DNA from: an uncultured bacterium
GTDB taxonomy: Bacteria > Cyanobacteriota > Vampirovibrionia > Gastranaerophilales > Gastranaerophilaceae
Reading direction: 5' to 3'
NCBI GenBank assembly: GCA_949282215.1
Contig: CASDPF010000009.1
Location: 33,592-97,591, forward strand
Length of the DNA: 64,000 nt
Part shown: positions 42,548 to 52,218 of the stretch, one piece after another
How positions within the stretch are numbered: position 1 is the first letter of the stretch
Layout: every line of letters starts with the position of its first letter
Notes under the pieces: generated by a model
Database searches by the model: none
What the model was told of the DNA's origin: nothing
Seen by the model: only the letters and a program-made list of their open reading frames with translations
Translations under genes and position numbers: made by a program

Positions 42548-43453
42548 ATGAATTTAGGACATATATTAAGCGATCCGCCGATTTTGGTTGTAATCTTTGC
42601 TTTTATATCAGCAATGACATATTGTACTGTTAAATATTCACAAGTAAAAAAGAATCTTAACATTTTATATCAATTTACAAGTAACTTTAAAAAAAGTGAT
42701 TTGAACTATCGTTTTAAAGAAATTGATGAATGGATGTCGTTAAATCCTTATGTATCGGGTATTTGGCTTGAATTTAAAAATACTCTTGTATTCTCTGAGT
42801 CAGTTGCCTTGAAAGGTGAGAATAACAGTTTAACTTATAAAGAAGTATCATCAACCATCCAAAATATTCAAACCACCGTTGACCCTGCATACTTCTTTAA
42901 CGAAGAATCTTTGGTCACAGGAAAGTTCAATAATAAACTTATGGTATCATGGCCAACCATTCTAACAGGTTTAGGACCGTTATTCACATTCTTAAACATC
43001 GCAATAGCATTCGGTAAAATTGACTTTTCAAGCCAAGAAGCAACAATCGCATCAGTTGCAAACCTGATGAGTTCCATGCAGATTGCAGCGTTAGTATCAG
43101 TATTTGCATTATGTGCATCATTGATTTTCATTATTTATGAAAAATTTGCTTATGCTATTTTATGTCATTCTCCGTATTCAAGAGTCATAGGTGTTGTGGG
43201 CAAACTATTTGATAACATATCTTCTGAAAAATTCTTACTGGAACTTTTGAAAGAAACAAAAATTCAAAATAATGCATTGCAACATCTTATAACTGAACTT
43301 CCGAACCATTTTAAAGTAGCTTTAAATTCAGGAATAGCAGGAAACCTTGTTCCATACCTTGAAAACTTGATTTTCGGTATGAATTTAATGAACAAACAAA
43401 TGAAAGAAGTAGCTAAAGCCAGCAAATCAGATGCAGTAGACGATTTGTTTTAA
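42548..43453 (+). CDS. MotA/TolQ/ExbB-type proton channel protein (ZorA-like)
   Basis: 301 residues. One N-terminal membrane helix (PPILVVIFAFISAMTYCTV), a cytoplasmic stretch, then the paired helices typical of the MotA/ExbB channel (WPTILTGLGPLFTFLNIAIAFG and SSMQIAALVSVFALCASLIFIIYE). The C-terminal tail is about 90 residues and helical. With the downstream OmpA-domain protein it forms a two-gene stator-like unit, as in flagellar MotAB, TolQR and the ZorAB part of Zorya. The tail is shorter than in Zorya ZorA. Confidence 0.8.
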   Translation: MNLGHILSDPPILVVIFAFISAMTYCTVKYSQVKKNLNILYQFTSNFKKSDLNYRFKEIDEWMSLNPYVSGIWLEFKNTLVFSESVALKGENNSLTYKEVSSTIQNIQTTVDPAYFFNEESLVTGKFNNKLMVSWPTILTGLGPLFTFLNIAIAFGKIDFSSQEATIASVANLMSSMQIAALVSVFALCASLIFIIYEKFAYAILCHSPYSRVIGVVGKLFDNISSEKFLLELLKETKIQNNALQHLITELPNHFKVALNSGIAGNLVPYLENLIFGMNLMNKQMKEVAKASKSDAVDDLF

Positions 43454-43465
43454 TGGAGGAAACCG

Positions 43466-44170
43466 TTGGGAATTTCGGCAGGAAAAAGTAAACATACAGA
43501 AGAAGGCGATAATAACGTATTCTGGACAACGATGTCCGACCTTATGTTAGGTTTGGCAATTATTTTCATGACCTTGTTCGTACTGGCTATGACAGGTTTT
43601 ACGCAAGAGACAGTAGAACTCCAGCAAAACCAGATTAAAGCATCAGAGCAAATGGCTGAAAAACTTAAAGAAGCTGATATTGATGCAGAAGTAGACAAAT
43701 TGACAGGAAATGTAAAAATCTCAGAATTGGAATTATTTGAAGTCGGAAGCTACACATTGTCTGAAAAAGGTAAAAAATATCTTGATAAATTTGTTCCAAT
43801 TTATATTAACACAATTTTTTCAAATCCATCATTATATGAAAATGTTGTAAACGTTGTAGTACAAGGTCATACAGACTCTCAAATGTTCAAAGGTTTGAAT
43901 TCACCAAACGAACAATTTACTAAAAACATGGAATTAAGTCTTTTACGTGCAAATGCTGTAGAAAAATATATGTTTAAAACTGCCTATGACAAAAAATATG
44001 ATGAAACATTAAGAAAAATGGTAGTAGTAGAAGGAAAAAGTTTTTCAGAACCCGTGTTAACGGCTGACGGGAAAGAAGATTTAGCAAAAAGCCGTCGTGT
44101 AGAACTTAAACTAAGAGTAAAGGCAAAGAACATATCAAGAATGTTCGGGTTAAATTTTGGCGGGTATTAA
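43466..44170 (+). CDS. MotB/ZorB-like OmpA-domain protein
   Basis: 234 residues from a TTG start with SD GGAGGA at 5 nt; no in-frame ATG is near. A single membrane helix carries the ion-channel Asp ([20 protein letters not shown]). After a coiled linker comes a C-terminal OmpA peptidoglycan-binding domain ([35 protein letters not shown]). Anchors the channel to the cell wall. It overlaps the next gene by 14 bp. Confidence 0.82.
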   Translation: MGISAGKSKHTEEGDNNVFWTTMSDLMLGLAIIFMTLFVLAMTGFTQETVELQQNQIKASEQMAEKLKEADIDAEVDKLTGNVKISELELFEVGSYTLSEKGKKYLDKFVPIYINTIFSNPSLYENVVNVVVQGHTDSQMFKGLNSPNEQFTKNMELSLLRANAVEKYMFKTAYDKKYDETLRKMVVVEGKSFSEPVLTADGKEDLAKSRRVELKLRVKAKNISRMFGLNFGGY

Positions 44171-45524
44171 CGAAAACTTCATTTTAGAAACAATAAATAT
44201 GATAAAATTATACAATCTTGATATCAGGACTGTAACACTAGCGTTAAGTCTAAGAGATTGTATAGACAGTAATGTAGACGTTGTTTGCGAAAACATATAC
44301 AATAAAATAAAACACTATGCAAAAAATTTGGTAGAATACGCAAACGAATTAGAAAATGATTATTCTATTCCAATTATAAATAAAAGAATAGCAGTTACCC
44401 CAATATCATTAATCGGTGAAGCATGTAAAAATCCTGATTACGTAAAAATAGCACAAACACTTGATAAAGCTGCAGAAGAAGTCGGGGTAAATTTTATAGG
44501 CGGTTTCTCCGCATTAGTAGAAAAAGGATGTACAAAAGGTGACAGACTACTTATAGAAAGTATCCCTGAAGCTTTAGCTAAAACAGAGCGATTATGTTCA
44601 TCAATAAACTTAGCCTCATCAAAAGCAGGAATTAATATGGATGCTGTTTTAAAAATGGCAGATACAATAAAAAAAGCTGCTGAATTAACAAAAGACAGAG
44701 ATGGGATAGGTGCAGCAAAACTGGTTTGTTTCTGTAATTCAGCAAGTGATAATCCTTTTATGGCAGGGGCATTTTGCGGAATTGGAGAACCTGAATGTGC
44801 ATTAAATGTCGGAGTTTCAGGCCCCGGAGTTGTAAGAGCTGCAATCGAATCCATGCCAAAGGACGCAGATTTATCAGAAATTGCAAATAAAATTAAACAA
44901 ATAGCCTATAAAATAACATCAACAGGAGAACTCGTAGGAAGAAAACTTGCTAAAAATTTAGATATTCCATTCGGTATAATTGATTTATCATTAGCTCCGA
45001 CACCTGCGGAAGGTGATAGTGTAGCAGGAATTTTCCAAGCTATGGGCTTAGAACATGCCGGTGCACATGGGACGACAGCAGCACTTGCAATGCTTAATGA
45101 TGCTGTGAAAAAGGGAGGCATTATGGCAAGCTCGCATGTAGGAGGACTTTCAGGAGCATTTATACCAGTATCTGAAGACGCAGGAATGATTGAAGCTGCA
45201 ACAAACGGATATTTGACTTTTGATAAACTGGAAGCTATGACCTGCGTATGTTCTGTCGGACTTGATATGATTGCAATTCCTGGTGATACACCTGCAAGTA
45301 CAATTGCGGGAATGATTGCAGATGAAATGGCTATTGGAATGATTAATAAAAAGACAACAGCGGTTCGTGTAATTCCTGCTTATGGAAAAACTGTTGGTGA
45401 TAAAGTCTGCTATGGCGGATTACTCGGAGAAGCTCCTATTATGCCAGTGAATAAACTTTCCTCTGCAGGATTTGTAAATAGAGGAGGCCGCATACCTGCA
45501 CCTATACATAGCCTAAATAATTAA
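44157..45524 (+). CDS. UPF0210 / DUF711 family protein
   Basis: 455 residues. Conserved stretches [61 protein letters not shown] and the C-terminal [13 protein letters not shown] identify the family, related in fold to glycyl-radical enzymes; the function is unsettled. The TTG at 44157 is chosen because the conserved N-terminus begins before the first ATG (44201). It overlaps the OmpA-domain gene. In other bacteria it usually follows an ACT-domain gene (UPF0237), not a MotB-like gene. Confidence 0.88.
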   Translation: MAGINENFILETINMIKLYNLDIRTVTLALSLRDCIDSNVDVVCENIYNKIKHYAKNLVEYANELENDYSIPIINKRIAVTPISLIGEACKNPDYVKIAQTLDKAAEEVGVNFIGGFSALVEKGCTKGDRLLIESIPEALAKTERLCSSINLASSKAGINMDAVLKMADTIKKAAELTKDRDGIGAAKLVCFCNSASDNPFMAGAFCGIGEPECALNVGVSGPGVVRAAIESMPKDADLSEIANKIKQIAYKITSTGELVGRKLAKNLDIPFGIIDLSLAPTPAEGDSVAGIFQAMGLEHAGAHGTTAALAMLNDAVKKGGIMASSHVGGLSGAFIPVSEDAGMIEAATNGYLTFDKLEAMTCVCSVGLDMIAIPGDTPASTIAGMIADEMAIGMINKKTTAVRVIPAYGKTVGDKVCYGGLLGEAPIMPVNKLSSAGFVNRGGRIPAPIHSLNN

Positions 45525-45537
45525 AAGGAGACACTTG

Positions 45538-45876
45538 ATGGCTAAAACCTTGCATGAGCTTAGTGTAGAATTAAAAGTATATATTCTTGAAGCAAAATCC
45601 AGTAATGATAAAAAATCTCAATTCAGACCTGAGCGATATAACAACTTAAAACTAAGTATGGATGTAGTAAAAGATAAAATCCCTCACGTAACGGTCACAG
45701 TAGGGATTTCAGAAGTAAAATACAATATCAATACCATGGATAAAATGGATGGTTCCTTAGGACCTGATGAAAAATATATACAAAAATGGCTTGATAAATC
45801 AGGTGTAAGTGAAAGTTTACAGGCTTGCTGGAAAGCAAGAGTAGATAATCGCGGCAAAATTACAGATGTAGAATAA
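45538..45876 (+). CDS. Unknown small protein
   Basis: 112 residues from ATG 45538 (SD AAAGGAG at 7 nt). Pattern: a basic N-terminal half, KIPHVTVTVGISEVKYNINT, then GPDEKYIQKWL and RVDNRGKITDVE. Mixed alpha/beta, no signal, not recognised. Last gene of the operon starting at 42548; a strong terminator follows. Confidence 0.7.
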   Translation: MAKTLHELSVELKVYILEAKSSNDKKSQFRPERYNNLKLSMDVVKDKIPHVTVTVGISEVKYNINTMDKMDGSLGPDEKYIQKWLDKSGVSESLQACWKARVDNRGKITDVE

Positions 45877-45893
45877 AATGTCTATAAAATATA

Positions 45894-45920
45894 AACAGGT
45901 CTGGCTAAGCCAGACCTGTT
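45894..45920 (+). terminator. Bidirectional hairpin terminator
   Basis: AACAGGTCTGGC pairs perfectly with GCCAGACCTGTT (12 bp, loop TAA). Between convergent genes; T runs are weak on both sides. Confidence 0.75.
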
Positions 45921-45929
45921 CGGTAAATA

Positions 45930-47081
45930 TTATTCTTCTATTACTTTACCATTTTCATCACATTCATAGTATTTTTCACTTATTTTGTTGCCATTCTCAT
46001 CATATTCATAATCGTTATAACAATATAATGTACCATCACCATTGTATAATAATTCAAGAGTCCTATTGCCGTTTTGATCGTATTCATAATCAGTCCAGTA
46101 GTTAACACTACCATCAGGATTATAACTTACCTCTTTTGTCTTATTTCCATCCTTATTATATTCGGATTTGATATACCCAGTTACACTGCCATCAGCGGCA
46201 TATGTTACTTGTTTTGTACAATTTTTTTGGTTGTATTCATAAGTAGTCCAGCTGTCAACACTGCCATCAGGATTATAACGTACCTCTTTTGTCTTATTTC
46301 CATCTTTGCCATATTCGGAGTCTGCATAAGATACTATAGTTCCATCTATATAACGAATAATGCTACGACTTTCCTTTCCATCCTTGTCATATTCATAGTC
46401 ATACATACAACCCATTGCTCTGTTAATCTCTTTTGTAACGTTTCCGTTTTTATCCATAATTTTTTCTAAATACCCTTCTTCGTCGTATGAAGATGTTGTA
46501 CCGTCTTGATTTAGAACTGACTGGTTAGCATATTTAGAATGTCTGATTCCCTCATTCGCATCTAAAGGTGCATTTTGAGCAGGTATATCAGATGGATCGG
46601 AAGCTTTTGGCTTATTAGGATCTGCTTTTGGCTTATTAGGATCTGCTGCCTGCGGATTAACCTTTGCAGGCGGCTGTTCTTTTTTCTGCGTCGGTGCAGG
46701 AGCAGGGGTTTGTGCTGGTGGTTGCGTCGGTTTAGCTGGCTGTGTCGGAGCTGGAGTTTGCACCGGTGTATTATTAACTTTAGATAAATCCAGTCCCATT
46801 GCTCCATATATCTTGTTTAACTGCTCGTCTGACAAGTTAATTTTATCTCCAGCTTTTATAATATAGCTTTTTCCCCAGCCGGAACGTGTTTTATCCGTAC
46901 CACCGCTGAAGAGTTTTTGTCCTTCTGCCTCTTCTTCTTTTTGTATTTGGTCAAATACTGTAAATACCTTGTTCCAGTCAATTTTTTTACTCGCATCAAA
47001 TCCTTGCTGCTTCTTTGCCTGTTCCAAAAAAATGTACGTTAATCCTTTGTCGTTACTGTTTACAGTATACTCAAATCCCAT
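45930..47081 (-). CDS. Pro-rich, YD-repeat-like protein, unknown function
   Basis: 383 residues from ATG 47081 (SD GGAGG); an upstream in-frame ATG lies inside the conserved element and is not used. Residues 1-95 form an alpha-rich head (LTYIFLEQAKKQQGF), about 98-165 are Pro/Lys/Gln-rich with a tandem ADPNKPK repeat, and about 190-383 contain 8-9 YD-like repeats of about 22 residues (EYDKDGK, RYNPDGSVDSW, EYNKDGNKTKEVSYN). No signal peptide. Shares its 21-bp upstream element with the gene at 22561. Confidence 0.75.
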   Translation of the reverse strand: MGFEYTVNSNDKGLTYIFLEQAKKQQGFDASKKIDWNKVFTVFDQIQKEEEAEGQKLFSGGTDKTRSGWGKSYIIKAGDKINLSDEQLNKIYGAMGLDLSKVNNTPVQTPAPTQPAKPTQPPAQTPAPAPTQKKEQPPAKVNPQAADPNKPKADPNKPKASDPSDIPAQNAPLDANEGIRHSKYANQSVLNQDGTTSSYDEEGYLEKIMDKNGNVTKEINRAMGCMYDYEYDKDGKESRSIIRYIDGTIVSYADSEYGKDGNKTKEVRYNPDGSVDSWTTYEYNQKNCTKQVTYAADGSVTGYIKSEYNKDGNKTKEVSYNPDGSVNYWTDYEYDQNGNRTLELLYNGDGTLYCYNDYEYDENGNKISEKYYECDENGKVIEE

Positions 47082-47104
47082 AGTGGTCCTCCATGTTCTC
47101 TGTC

Positions 47105-47125
47105 TTAAGCACACATTGCTTATAT
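47105..47125 (-). promoter_or_regulatory. Conserved upstream element, copy 2
   Basis: Identical over 21 bp to 23555-23575; dyad AAGCA-ATGTG-TGCTT; 24 nt before the start codon (28 nt in copy 1). Such similar spacing favours a leader or start-site element common to the two YD-like genes. Confidence 0.6.
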
Positions 47126-47297
47126 TTATTTAAAAAACTATTTGCCCAACAAGATTGTTATACATCTATACTATTATATCTATCTAATAAGGCACTATAA
47201 TGGGCTTTCAGTACATTTTAAACCCCTGTTATATTTCTTAATATATATAAAAATAGGTTAACTCTTATTTTTCCAGTATTTGTGATAAACTATAGAT

Positions 47298-47939
47298 ATG
47301 TTTACAGGGATTGTAGAAGAAATTGGAATAGTAAAAGGATTTACTAAAAGAACTAACGGAGCGGACATTATTATAGAATGTCAAAAGGTTCTAAAAGATA
47401 CTGTGATTGGAGACAGTATTGCGATAAACGGTTGCTGCCAAACTGTTGTAGCTCTAGGCGAAAATACTTTTACCGCAAACATAAGCGATGAAACATTAAA
47501 AATTTCTATACTCGGAAATTTTAAGTTAGGAGATAAGGTTAACCTTGAACGAGCTTTAACCCCAATAAGCAGAATTGGCGGACATATAGTACAGGGTCAT
47601 GTAGACTGTACAGGTAAATTTTTAAGATTTGAAAAATTGACAGATTTTTATAATTTAACCTTCGAAATCCCTGATTATGAGAGCAAATATCTGGTCTACA
47701 AGGGGTCAATAGCAGTCAACGGAGTAAGCCTTACAATTGCAAAACTTAACAAAAATATATTTCAAGCAGCGGTAATCCCTCACACATTTGAAAACACAAC
47801 TCTTCACGAATTAAAAATCGGTGATAATGTAAACATAGAAACAGATATTTTAGGGAAATACGTTGAAAAATTTATGTCCGTGAACGATAATAAAAGTAAA
47901 CTCAACGAAGACTTTTTGAAGGAGAATGGATTTATATAA
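47298..47939 (+). CDS. ribE: Riboflavin synthase, alpha subunit
   Basis: 213 residues, two lumazine-binding repeats: MFTGIVEEIGIV ... GCCQTVV, RISRIGGHIVQGHVDC and the second KGSIAVNGVSLTIAK, VIPHTFENTTL. Forms riboflavin from two dimethyl-ribityl-lumazines. No SD precedes the ATG, and a TGTGATAAACT box ends 9 nt upstream, so a leaderless mRNA is possible. The gap shows no FMN riboswitch. Its last base is the first base of ribBA. Confidence 0.95.
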   Translation: MFTGIVEEIGIVKGFTKRTNGADIIIECQKVLKDTVIGDSIAINGCCQTVVALGENTFTANISDETLKISILGNFKLGDKVNLERALTPISRIGGHIVQGHVDCTGKFLRFEKLTDFYNLTFEIPDYESKYLVYKGSIAVNGVSLTIAKLNKNIFQAAVIPHTFENTTLHELKIGDNVNIETDILGKYVEKFMSVNDNKSKLNEDFLKENGFI

Positions 47940-49147
47940 TGGAAGATTTCAAATTTGACTCAATAAAAGAAGCACTAAAAGATTTTGCAGCAGGAAAACC
48001 GTTAATTGTCGCTGATGATGAAGACAGAGAAAATGAAGGTGACTTAATATGTTCAGGTCAAATGGTTACCCCTGAAATTATAAAGTTTATGGCAGAAGAA
48101 GCAAAAGGGCTTGTATGCCTTGCAATATCAAAAGAAATTGCAGAAAAACTTGATTTACCGCAAATGGTAGAACAAAATACAGAAGGCATGAGAACTGCCT
48201 TTACCGTAAGTATTGACGCAGCAGAAAAATATGGCGTTACAACAGGTATTTCGGCATTTGACCGAGCAAAAACAATTGAAGTAGCTATTGCACCGGATGC
48301 AATGCCATCAGATTTGAGACGTCCCGGTCATCTTTTCCCTTGTGTTGCAAGAGAGGGAGGAGTTTTGACAAGAACCGGACATACAGAAGCTGTTGTTGAT
48401 TTGGCAAAATTATGCGGACATATTCCTGCAGGTCCTATGTGCGAAATTATGGACGAAGACGGACATATGATGAGAAGAGATAATTTGAGAAAATTCGCAG
48501 ATAAACATGGCATTAAATTTATTTCAGTAGCCGAATTAATAGCTTATCGTCTTAAATCAGAAAAATTTGTAACACGCGAGGCTGAAGCTGACCTGCCGAC
48601 AAAATACGGTCATTTTAAAATTTACGGTTATAGAAATAATCTCACAGGTCAAGAACATGTAGCACTTGTAAAAAATGACGGAAGTAACAAAATTCCTTTA
48701 ATTCGTGTGCATAGTGAATGTTTGACAGGTGATATATTCCACAGTTTAAAATGCGATTGCAACTCTCAATTGCATGGTGCATTAAAAATGATTGAAGAAT
48801 ATGGAAAAGGTGCTCTTATATATTTAAAAGGTCATGAAGGCAGAGGTATCGGAATTATAAACAAAATTAAAGCTTACCATCTGCAAGAATGCGGACAAGA
48901 TACCGTCGAAGCAAATATTTCTCTGGGTTTTCAACCGGATTTAAGAGATTACGGTGTAGGAGCTCAAATTATATTGGATTTGGGATTTAATAATTTCAAC
49001 CTGATTACCAATAACCCTAAAAAAATTGTCGGACTAAAAGGTTACGGATTAACAATTCATGACATCGTAAAACTCCAATCAGAAGTAACATGCTATAATA
49101 AAAGATATTTAGAAACAAAAAAAGAAAAAATGCACCACATGTTATAA
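47939..49147 (+). CDS. ribBA: Bifunctional DHBP synthase / GTP cyclohydrolase II
   Basis: 402 residues. RibB half (about 1-200): IVADDEDRENEGDLICSG, RTGHTEAVVDLAKLCG. RibA half (about 205-402): IRVHSECLTGDIFHSLKCDC with the zinc Cys, GHEGRGIGIINKIKAY, DLRDYGVGAQIL. Supplies both precursors for riboflavin. Translationally coupled to ribE; ribD and ribH are not in the window. Confidence 0.96.
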   Translation: MEDFKFDSIKEALKDFAAGKPLIVADDEDRENEGDLICSGQMVTPEIIKFMAEEAKGLVCLAISKEIAEKLDLPQMVEQNTEGMRTAFTVSIDAAEKYGVTTGISAFDRAKTIEVAIAPDAMPSDLRRPGHLFPCVAREGGVLTRTGHTEAVVDLAKLCGHIPAGPMCEIMDEDGHMMRRDNLRKFADKHGIKFISVAELIAYRLKSEKFVTREAEADLPTKYGHFKIYGYRNNLTGQEHVALVKNDGSNKIPLIRVHSECLTGDIFHSLKCDCNSQLHGALKMIEEYGKGALIYLKGHEGRGIGIINKIKAYHLQECGQDTVEANISLGFQPDLRDYGVGAQIILDLGFNNFNLITNNPKKIVGLKGYGLTIHDIVKLQSEVTCYNKRYLETKKEKMHHML

Positions 49148-49175
49148 TGTATAAAATATCAAGGAATTAAGAATT

Positions 49176-50153
49176 ATGAGTACAAACTTTCAGGCAAAAT
49201 TAATAACTGAAGATGAATATAAAAGTTTTGAGAGCTTATATAACGACTTTCGAGACAGAGCTAAAGACGAATACAAATTTGAACTTGAGCCGCTTGATTA
49301 TAAAGGGTTTATAGACGCTGTCAGAAAAGAACTTATCAAATGTATAGTACTTTTAGAAAACAGTATTCCTACTGCATTTTTGATATATACAACTTCAATT
49401 TCCGAGGCGGTAGAACTTAATATAATTCACTGCTATAACATGGAAAATATCGAAGAACGCAGCCGATATTTAGTCAAAGAATTCCTTAAAGAAACAGAAT
49501 ACGAAAGAGAAGATAAAGTCGTCTGCTATCCAATGCTTGGGGAACAAAAAAATCTTATACACGAAATGGCAAAATTCCACTTTAAATTTATAGGTATTGT
49601 CGTACTAAGGTTTATGATGTTTGGGACAAATTCAAAAGAAATTTTTAATATGTACAAACCTGAGCCACTACCTTATGAATACACAATTACAGAATGGGAT
49701 AAAAGATATTTTGATGATGCCGTAAAAGTTATTAATGAAGCTTTTGAAAACAGTGCAGATGCACTATTTGACCCTCGTTTTAAAACCGAAGAAGGAACAA
49801 ACGATATTATACATAAAATTGTTGAAGATGTTTATGCAGAGTTTTTACCTGAAGCGACAAGCGTATTATTACATAACGGAAAACCTGTAGGATTTTGTTT
49901 TATGAACTTAACAGGCGGGCAAATTGCAAATATTCCTATTTTCGGACTAACAAAAGAACATCAGGGAAAAGGATTTTCAAAAATTATGCTTGCAAATTCT
50001 TTGAGAAAACTTATAAACACAGCAGAAGTCGGCACTCGTCATATCACAGAAGTAAATACAACAACAGAAACAAACAATTTCCAAGCATTAAAGTTATATC
50101 GCCATCTTGGATTTAAAGAAGATTACAATTATCCGCAGGCATACTTAGAGTAA
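49176..50153 (+). CDS. GNAT-family N-acetyltransferase
   Basis: 325 residues. C-terminal GNAT domain (about 170-325): VLLHNGKPVGFCFM, acetyl-CoA loop GLTKEHQGKGFSKIML, and NNFQALKLYRHLGFKED. The N-terminal 160 residues look like a second, degenerate GNAT-like half. The substrate is unknown. SD AAGGAA is weak. It is followed 16 bp later by the ON-phase prepilin-like gene. Confidence 0.82.
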   Translation: MSTNFQAKLITEDEYKSFESLYNDFRDRAKDEYKFELEPLDYKGFIDAVRKELIKCIVLLENSIPTAFLIYTTSISEAVELNIIHCYNMENIEERSRYLVKEFLKETEYEREDKVVCYPMLGEQKNLIHEMAKFHFKFIGIVVLRFMMFGTNSKEIFNMYKPEPLPYEYTITEWDKRYFDDAVKVINEAFENSADALFDPRFKTEEGTNDIIHKIVEDVYAEFLPEATSVLLHNGKPVGFCFMNLTGGQIANIPIFGLTKEHQGKGFSKIMLANSLRKLINTAEVGTRHITEVNTTTETNNFQALKLYRHLGFKEDYNYPQAYLE

Positions 50154-50169
50154 AAAGAAAGGAGATAGT

Positions 50170-51003
50170 ATGAAAACACTTGACATGACTGAATTCCACA
50201 CAGGGGGGGGGGGCATATCTAAACTCAGGAAAGCCCTTTTGGACACACCTGACACAAAACTTAAAAAGCACACCGGTTTTATAAAACCGTTTTTCATTGG
50301 GAATGCTTTTACAAAATTATACGGATTTACATTGGCAGAAGTATTAATTACACTTGGAATTATCGGTATCGTTGCAGCATTAACCTTACCTACACTTATT
50401 CAAAAACAAAATGATGCAGAAAACATAGCAAAACTAAAGAAAAATTATTCTATACTTTCTCAAGCACTTGTAAAATCACAATTAAAACTAGGTTTTTTTG
50501 AAACTTGGGATATTGTTGATGTATCAGGACAAAATCCTGAAGGAGGCGGTACTCCTGCGAATATGAAAAAAGTATATGAAATTATAAAACCTGAACTAAA
50601 AGTTATCAAAGAGTGTGAAGATAAAGCAGGTTGCTGGCATAAAGGTATAACCAAAGATCTCAATGGAAATCCTGTAATTGCAAGGGATTCAGTAGGAATA
50701 GGCAGTGGCATTTTAATATTTAAACTTGCAGACGGAAGTAATATAAGTATTGATGATCACGGACCAGGCAATCTTGTCCATATGGGTTCAAATTATAACA
50801 AATCAACTTATGTATTTTGGGTAGATGTGAACGGGGATAAAAGACCAAATATAATAGGTCGTGATATTTTCTTGTTCATATTAACAAATAAAGGACTTGT
50901 ACCAGCAGGTATTGACGATTCTACCAAATGCAAATCAGCACCACTATATTATGGAGCAGCATGTACAGCAAAAGTACTTGCAGAGGGCAAAATAGATTAT
51001 TAG
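50170..51003 (+). CDS. Prepilin-like protein with G-tract leader, in frame (ON)
   Basis: 277 residues. Starts MKTLDMTEFHTGGGGISK, a leader matching MxxxDMTEFxTGGGG of the 1147 gene. The 11-G tract is in frame and the leader continues for 52 residues to KLYG/FTLAEVLITLGIIG, far longer than usual prepilin leaders. The pseudopilin domain follows (GFFETWDIVD, WVDVNGDKRPNIIGRDIFLF). SD GGAGAT 5-6 nt before the ATG. Exported and processed by prepilin peptidase; the role of the extra leader is unknown. Confidence 0.9.
   Translation: MKTLDMTEFHTGGGGISKLRKALLDTPDTKLKKHTGFIKPFFIGNAFTKLYGFTLAEVLITLGIIGIVAALTLPTLIQKQNDAENIAKLKKNYSILSQALVKSQLKLGFFETWDIVDVSGQNPEGGGTPANMKKVYEIIKPELKVIKECEDKAGCWHKGITKDLNGNPVIARDSVGIGSGILIFKLADGSNISIDDHGPGNLVHMGSNYNKSTYVFWVDVNGDKRPNIIGRDIFLFILTNKGLVPAGIDDSTKCKSAPLYYGAACTAKVLAEGKIDY
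50203..50213 (+). repeat. Homopolymeric G tract, 11 G, in frame
   Basis: Eleven G, 11 codons after ATG 50170, encoding GGGG. Length 11 keeps the prepilin open; 10 or 12 would break it. Confidence 0.9.
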
Positions 51004-51040
51004 ACTAGACTTTATACAAAAAATCATTTAATATAAATAT

Positions 51041-52159
51041 GTGGATAAGTTTAATCTGGGCAATATGATTTCACGTTTTGTTAACTACCAATCTCAACAA
51101 GTGAGAGGTAGTATGGTTGGTAATGCAAATGTAAACCAATCAGCACAATCATTTACCCCGCAACAGCCCGCACCGGCTTCAAATGCTCCACAAACATCCT
51201 CACCTCAAGCAGCACCTCAAATGGGACAAATGGGCGGCTCAGATGCTGCTGCATATATAAAAGATTTGATGAAACTTCCACGAAATCTCAATGAATTCAT
51301 ATATATGCTCCAAAAAAACTTAAACCAAATGCAATTTAATCGAATGTTTGAGATGGCAAATAGACAGGCATTATCACAAACTCAAGCTCAAATTCTTGCA
51401 CAATTGCAAGGACTTTCCACAAATGAATTACAGACAATGTTAAAAACCCAGCTTACAAACCAATTATCCGCATCATTAAAAACTTTGCAGATAAACGCCA
51501 ACGGAATGATTAATTTAGCTGATATTGCAAACCTTATCCAAGCGAACGGAAAAGATGCCGTGACAAAGCTTATTTTAAGCATGGCAAATGCAGCAAAACA
51601 AGGAGTTACAGACCTTTCAGGAATGAAAGATACCGCACGTTTAATTAATGCAAGTATTGCACTTGCTTCACCTGAAAACCCGCAGCAGACTTTAAAAACT
51701 CTGCTTTTACTATACTTACCTTGGCTCCCGCTCGCTGATGGAAGCGGTTTTGATATTGAAATAGAATCAGGAGAAAGCGGAGAAGAAAATGACTGCATAT
51801 TAGTTGTCACAATATCAACTATAAACTTTGGACGTGTAATTGCAACATTGATATTAGAAACCGCAAATTCGGTTCATGTAAATATTGAATGTTCTGAAAA
51901 ATTTCCGAAAGACGAGCTTCTTGCACGGATTGAAAGTGATGAAAAACATTATTCAATGCAGTCTGTAGTATCTTTTGAGACAAAATCAACACCTTTAGAA
52001 CGACCTGAAGGAGAACAAACCAAAGCAAAAATTAATATGTCCTCCACAAATGAAATTAATCCATACTTACTGTTAATGGCTCATACAATCATCCGCCACA
52101 CCATAGTAATTGACAATAACGCATCAGGTGGTGTAGTATCTCATATGGACGAACAATAA
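51041..52159 (+). CDS. Unknown protein, weakly FliK-like C-terminus
   Basis: 372 residues from GTG 51041; no SD is seen, and ATG 51065 is an alternative. A Gln/Pro/Ala-rich segment (about 30-65) precedes a helical middle with many Gln/Asn/Leu (NRMFEMANRQALSQ) and a C-terminal beta-rich part (LLLYLPWLPLADGSGFDIEI, TINFGRVIATLILETANSVHV) that resembles the flagellar hook-length control C-terminal domain. No other flagellar gene is present, so the assignment is tentative. Confidence 0.6.
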   Translation: MDKFNLGNMISRFVNYQSQQVRGSMVGNANVNQSAQSFTPQQPAPASNAPQTSSPQAAPQMGQMGGSDAAAYIKDLMKLPRNLNEFIYMLQKNLNQMQFNRMFEMANRQALSQTQAQILAQLQGLSTNELQTMLKTQLTNQLSASLKTLQINANGMINLADIANLIQANGKDAVTKLILSMANAAKQGVTDLSGMKDTARLINASIALASPENPQQTLKTLLLLYLPWLPLADGSGFDIEIESGESGEENDCILVVTISTINFGRVIATLILETANSVHVNIECSEKFPKDELLARIESDEKHYSMQSVVSFETKSTPLERPEGEQTKAKINMSSTNEINPYLLLMAHTIIRHTIVIDNNASGGVVSHMDEQ

Positions 52160-52218
52160 ATAATCAAAATTTGTCAGATTAATAGTATTATAGTGCTTAA
52201 TGCACAGGGAGAGGCAAA

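Noticed and set aside
42548..45876. Complete Zorya defence system
   Set aside because: Only ZorA/ZorB-like genes are present; no ZorC, ZorD or ZorE homologue follows, and the ZorA-like tail is short.
47126..47297. Possible FMN riboswitch before ribE-ribBA
   Set aside because: None of the conserved RFN segments could be found; the gap is AT-rich without a fitting multi-stem structure.
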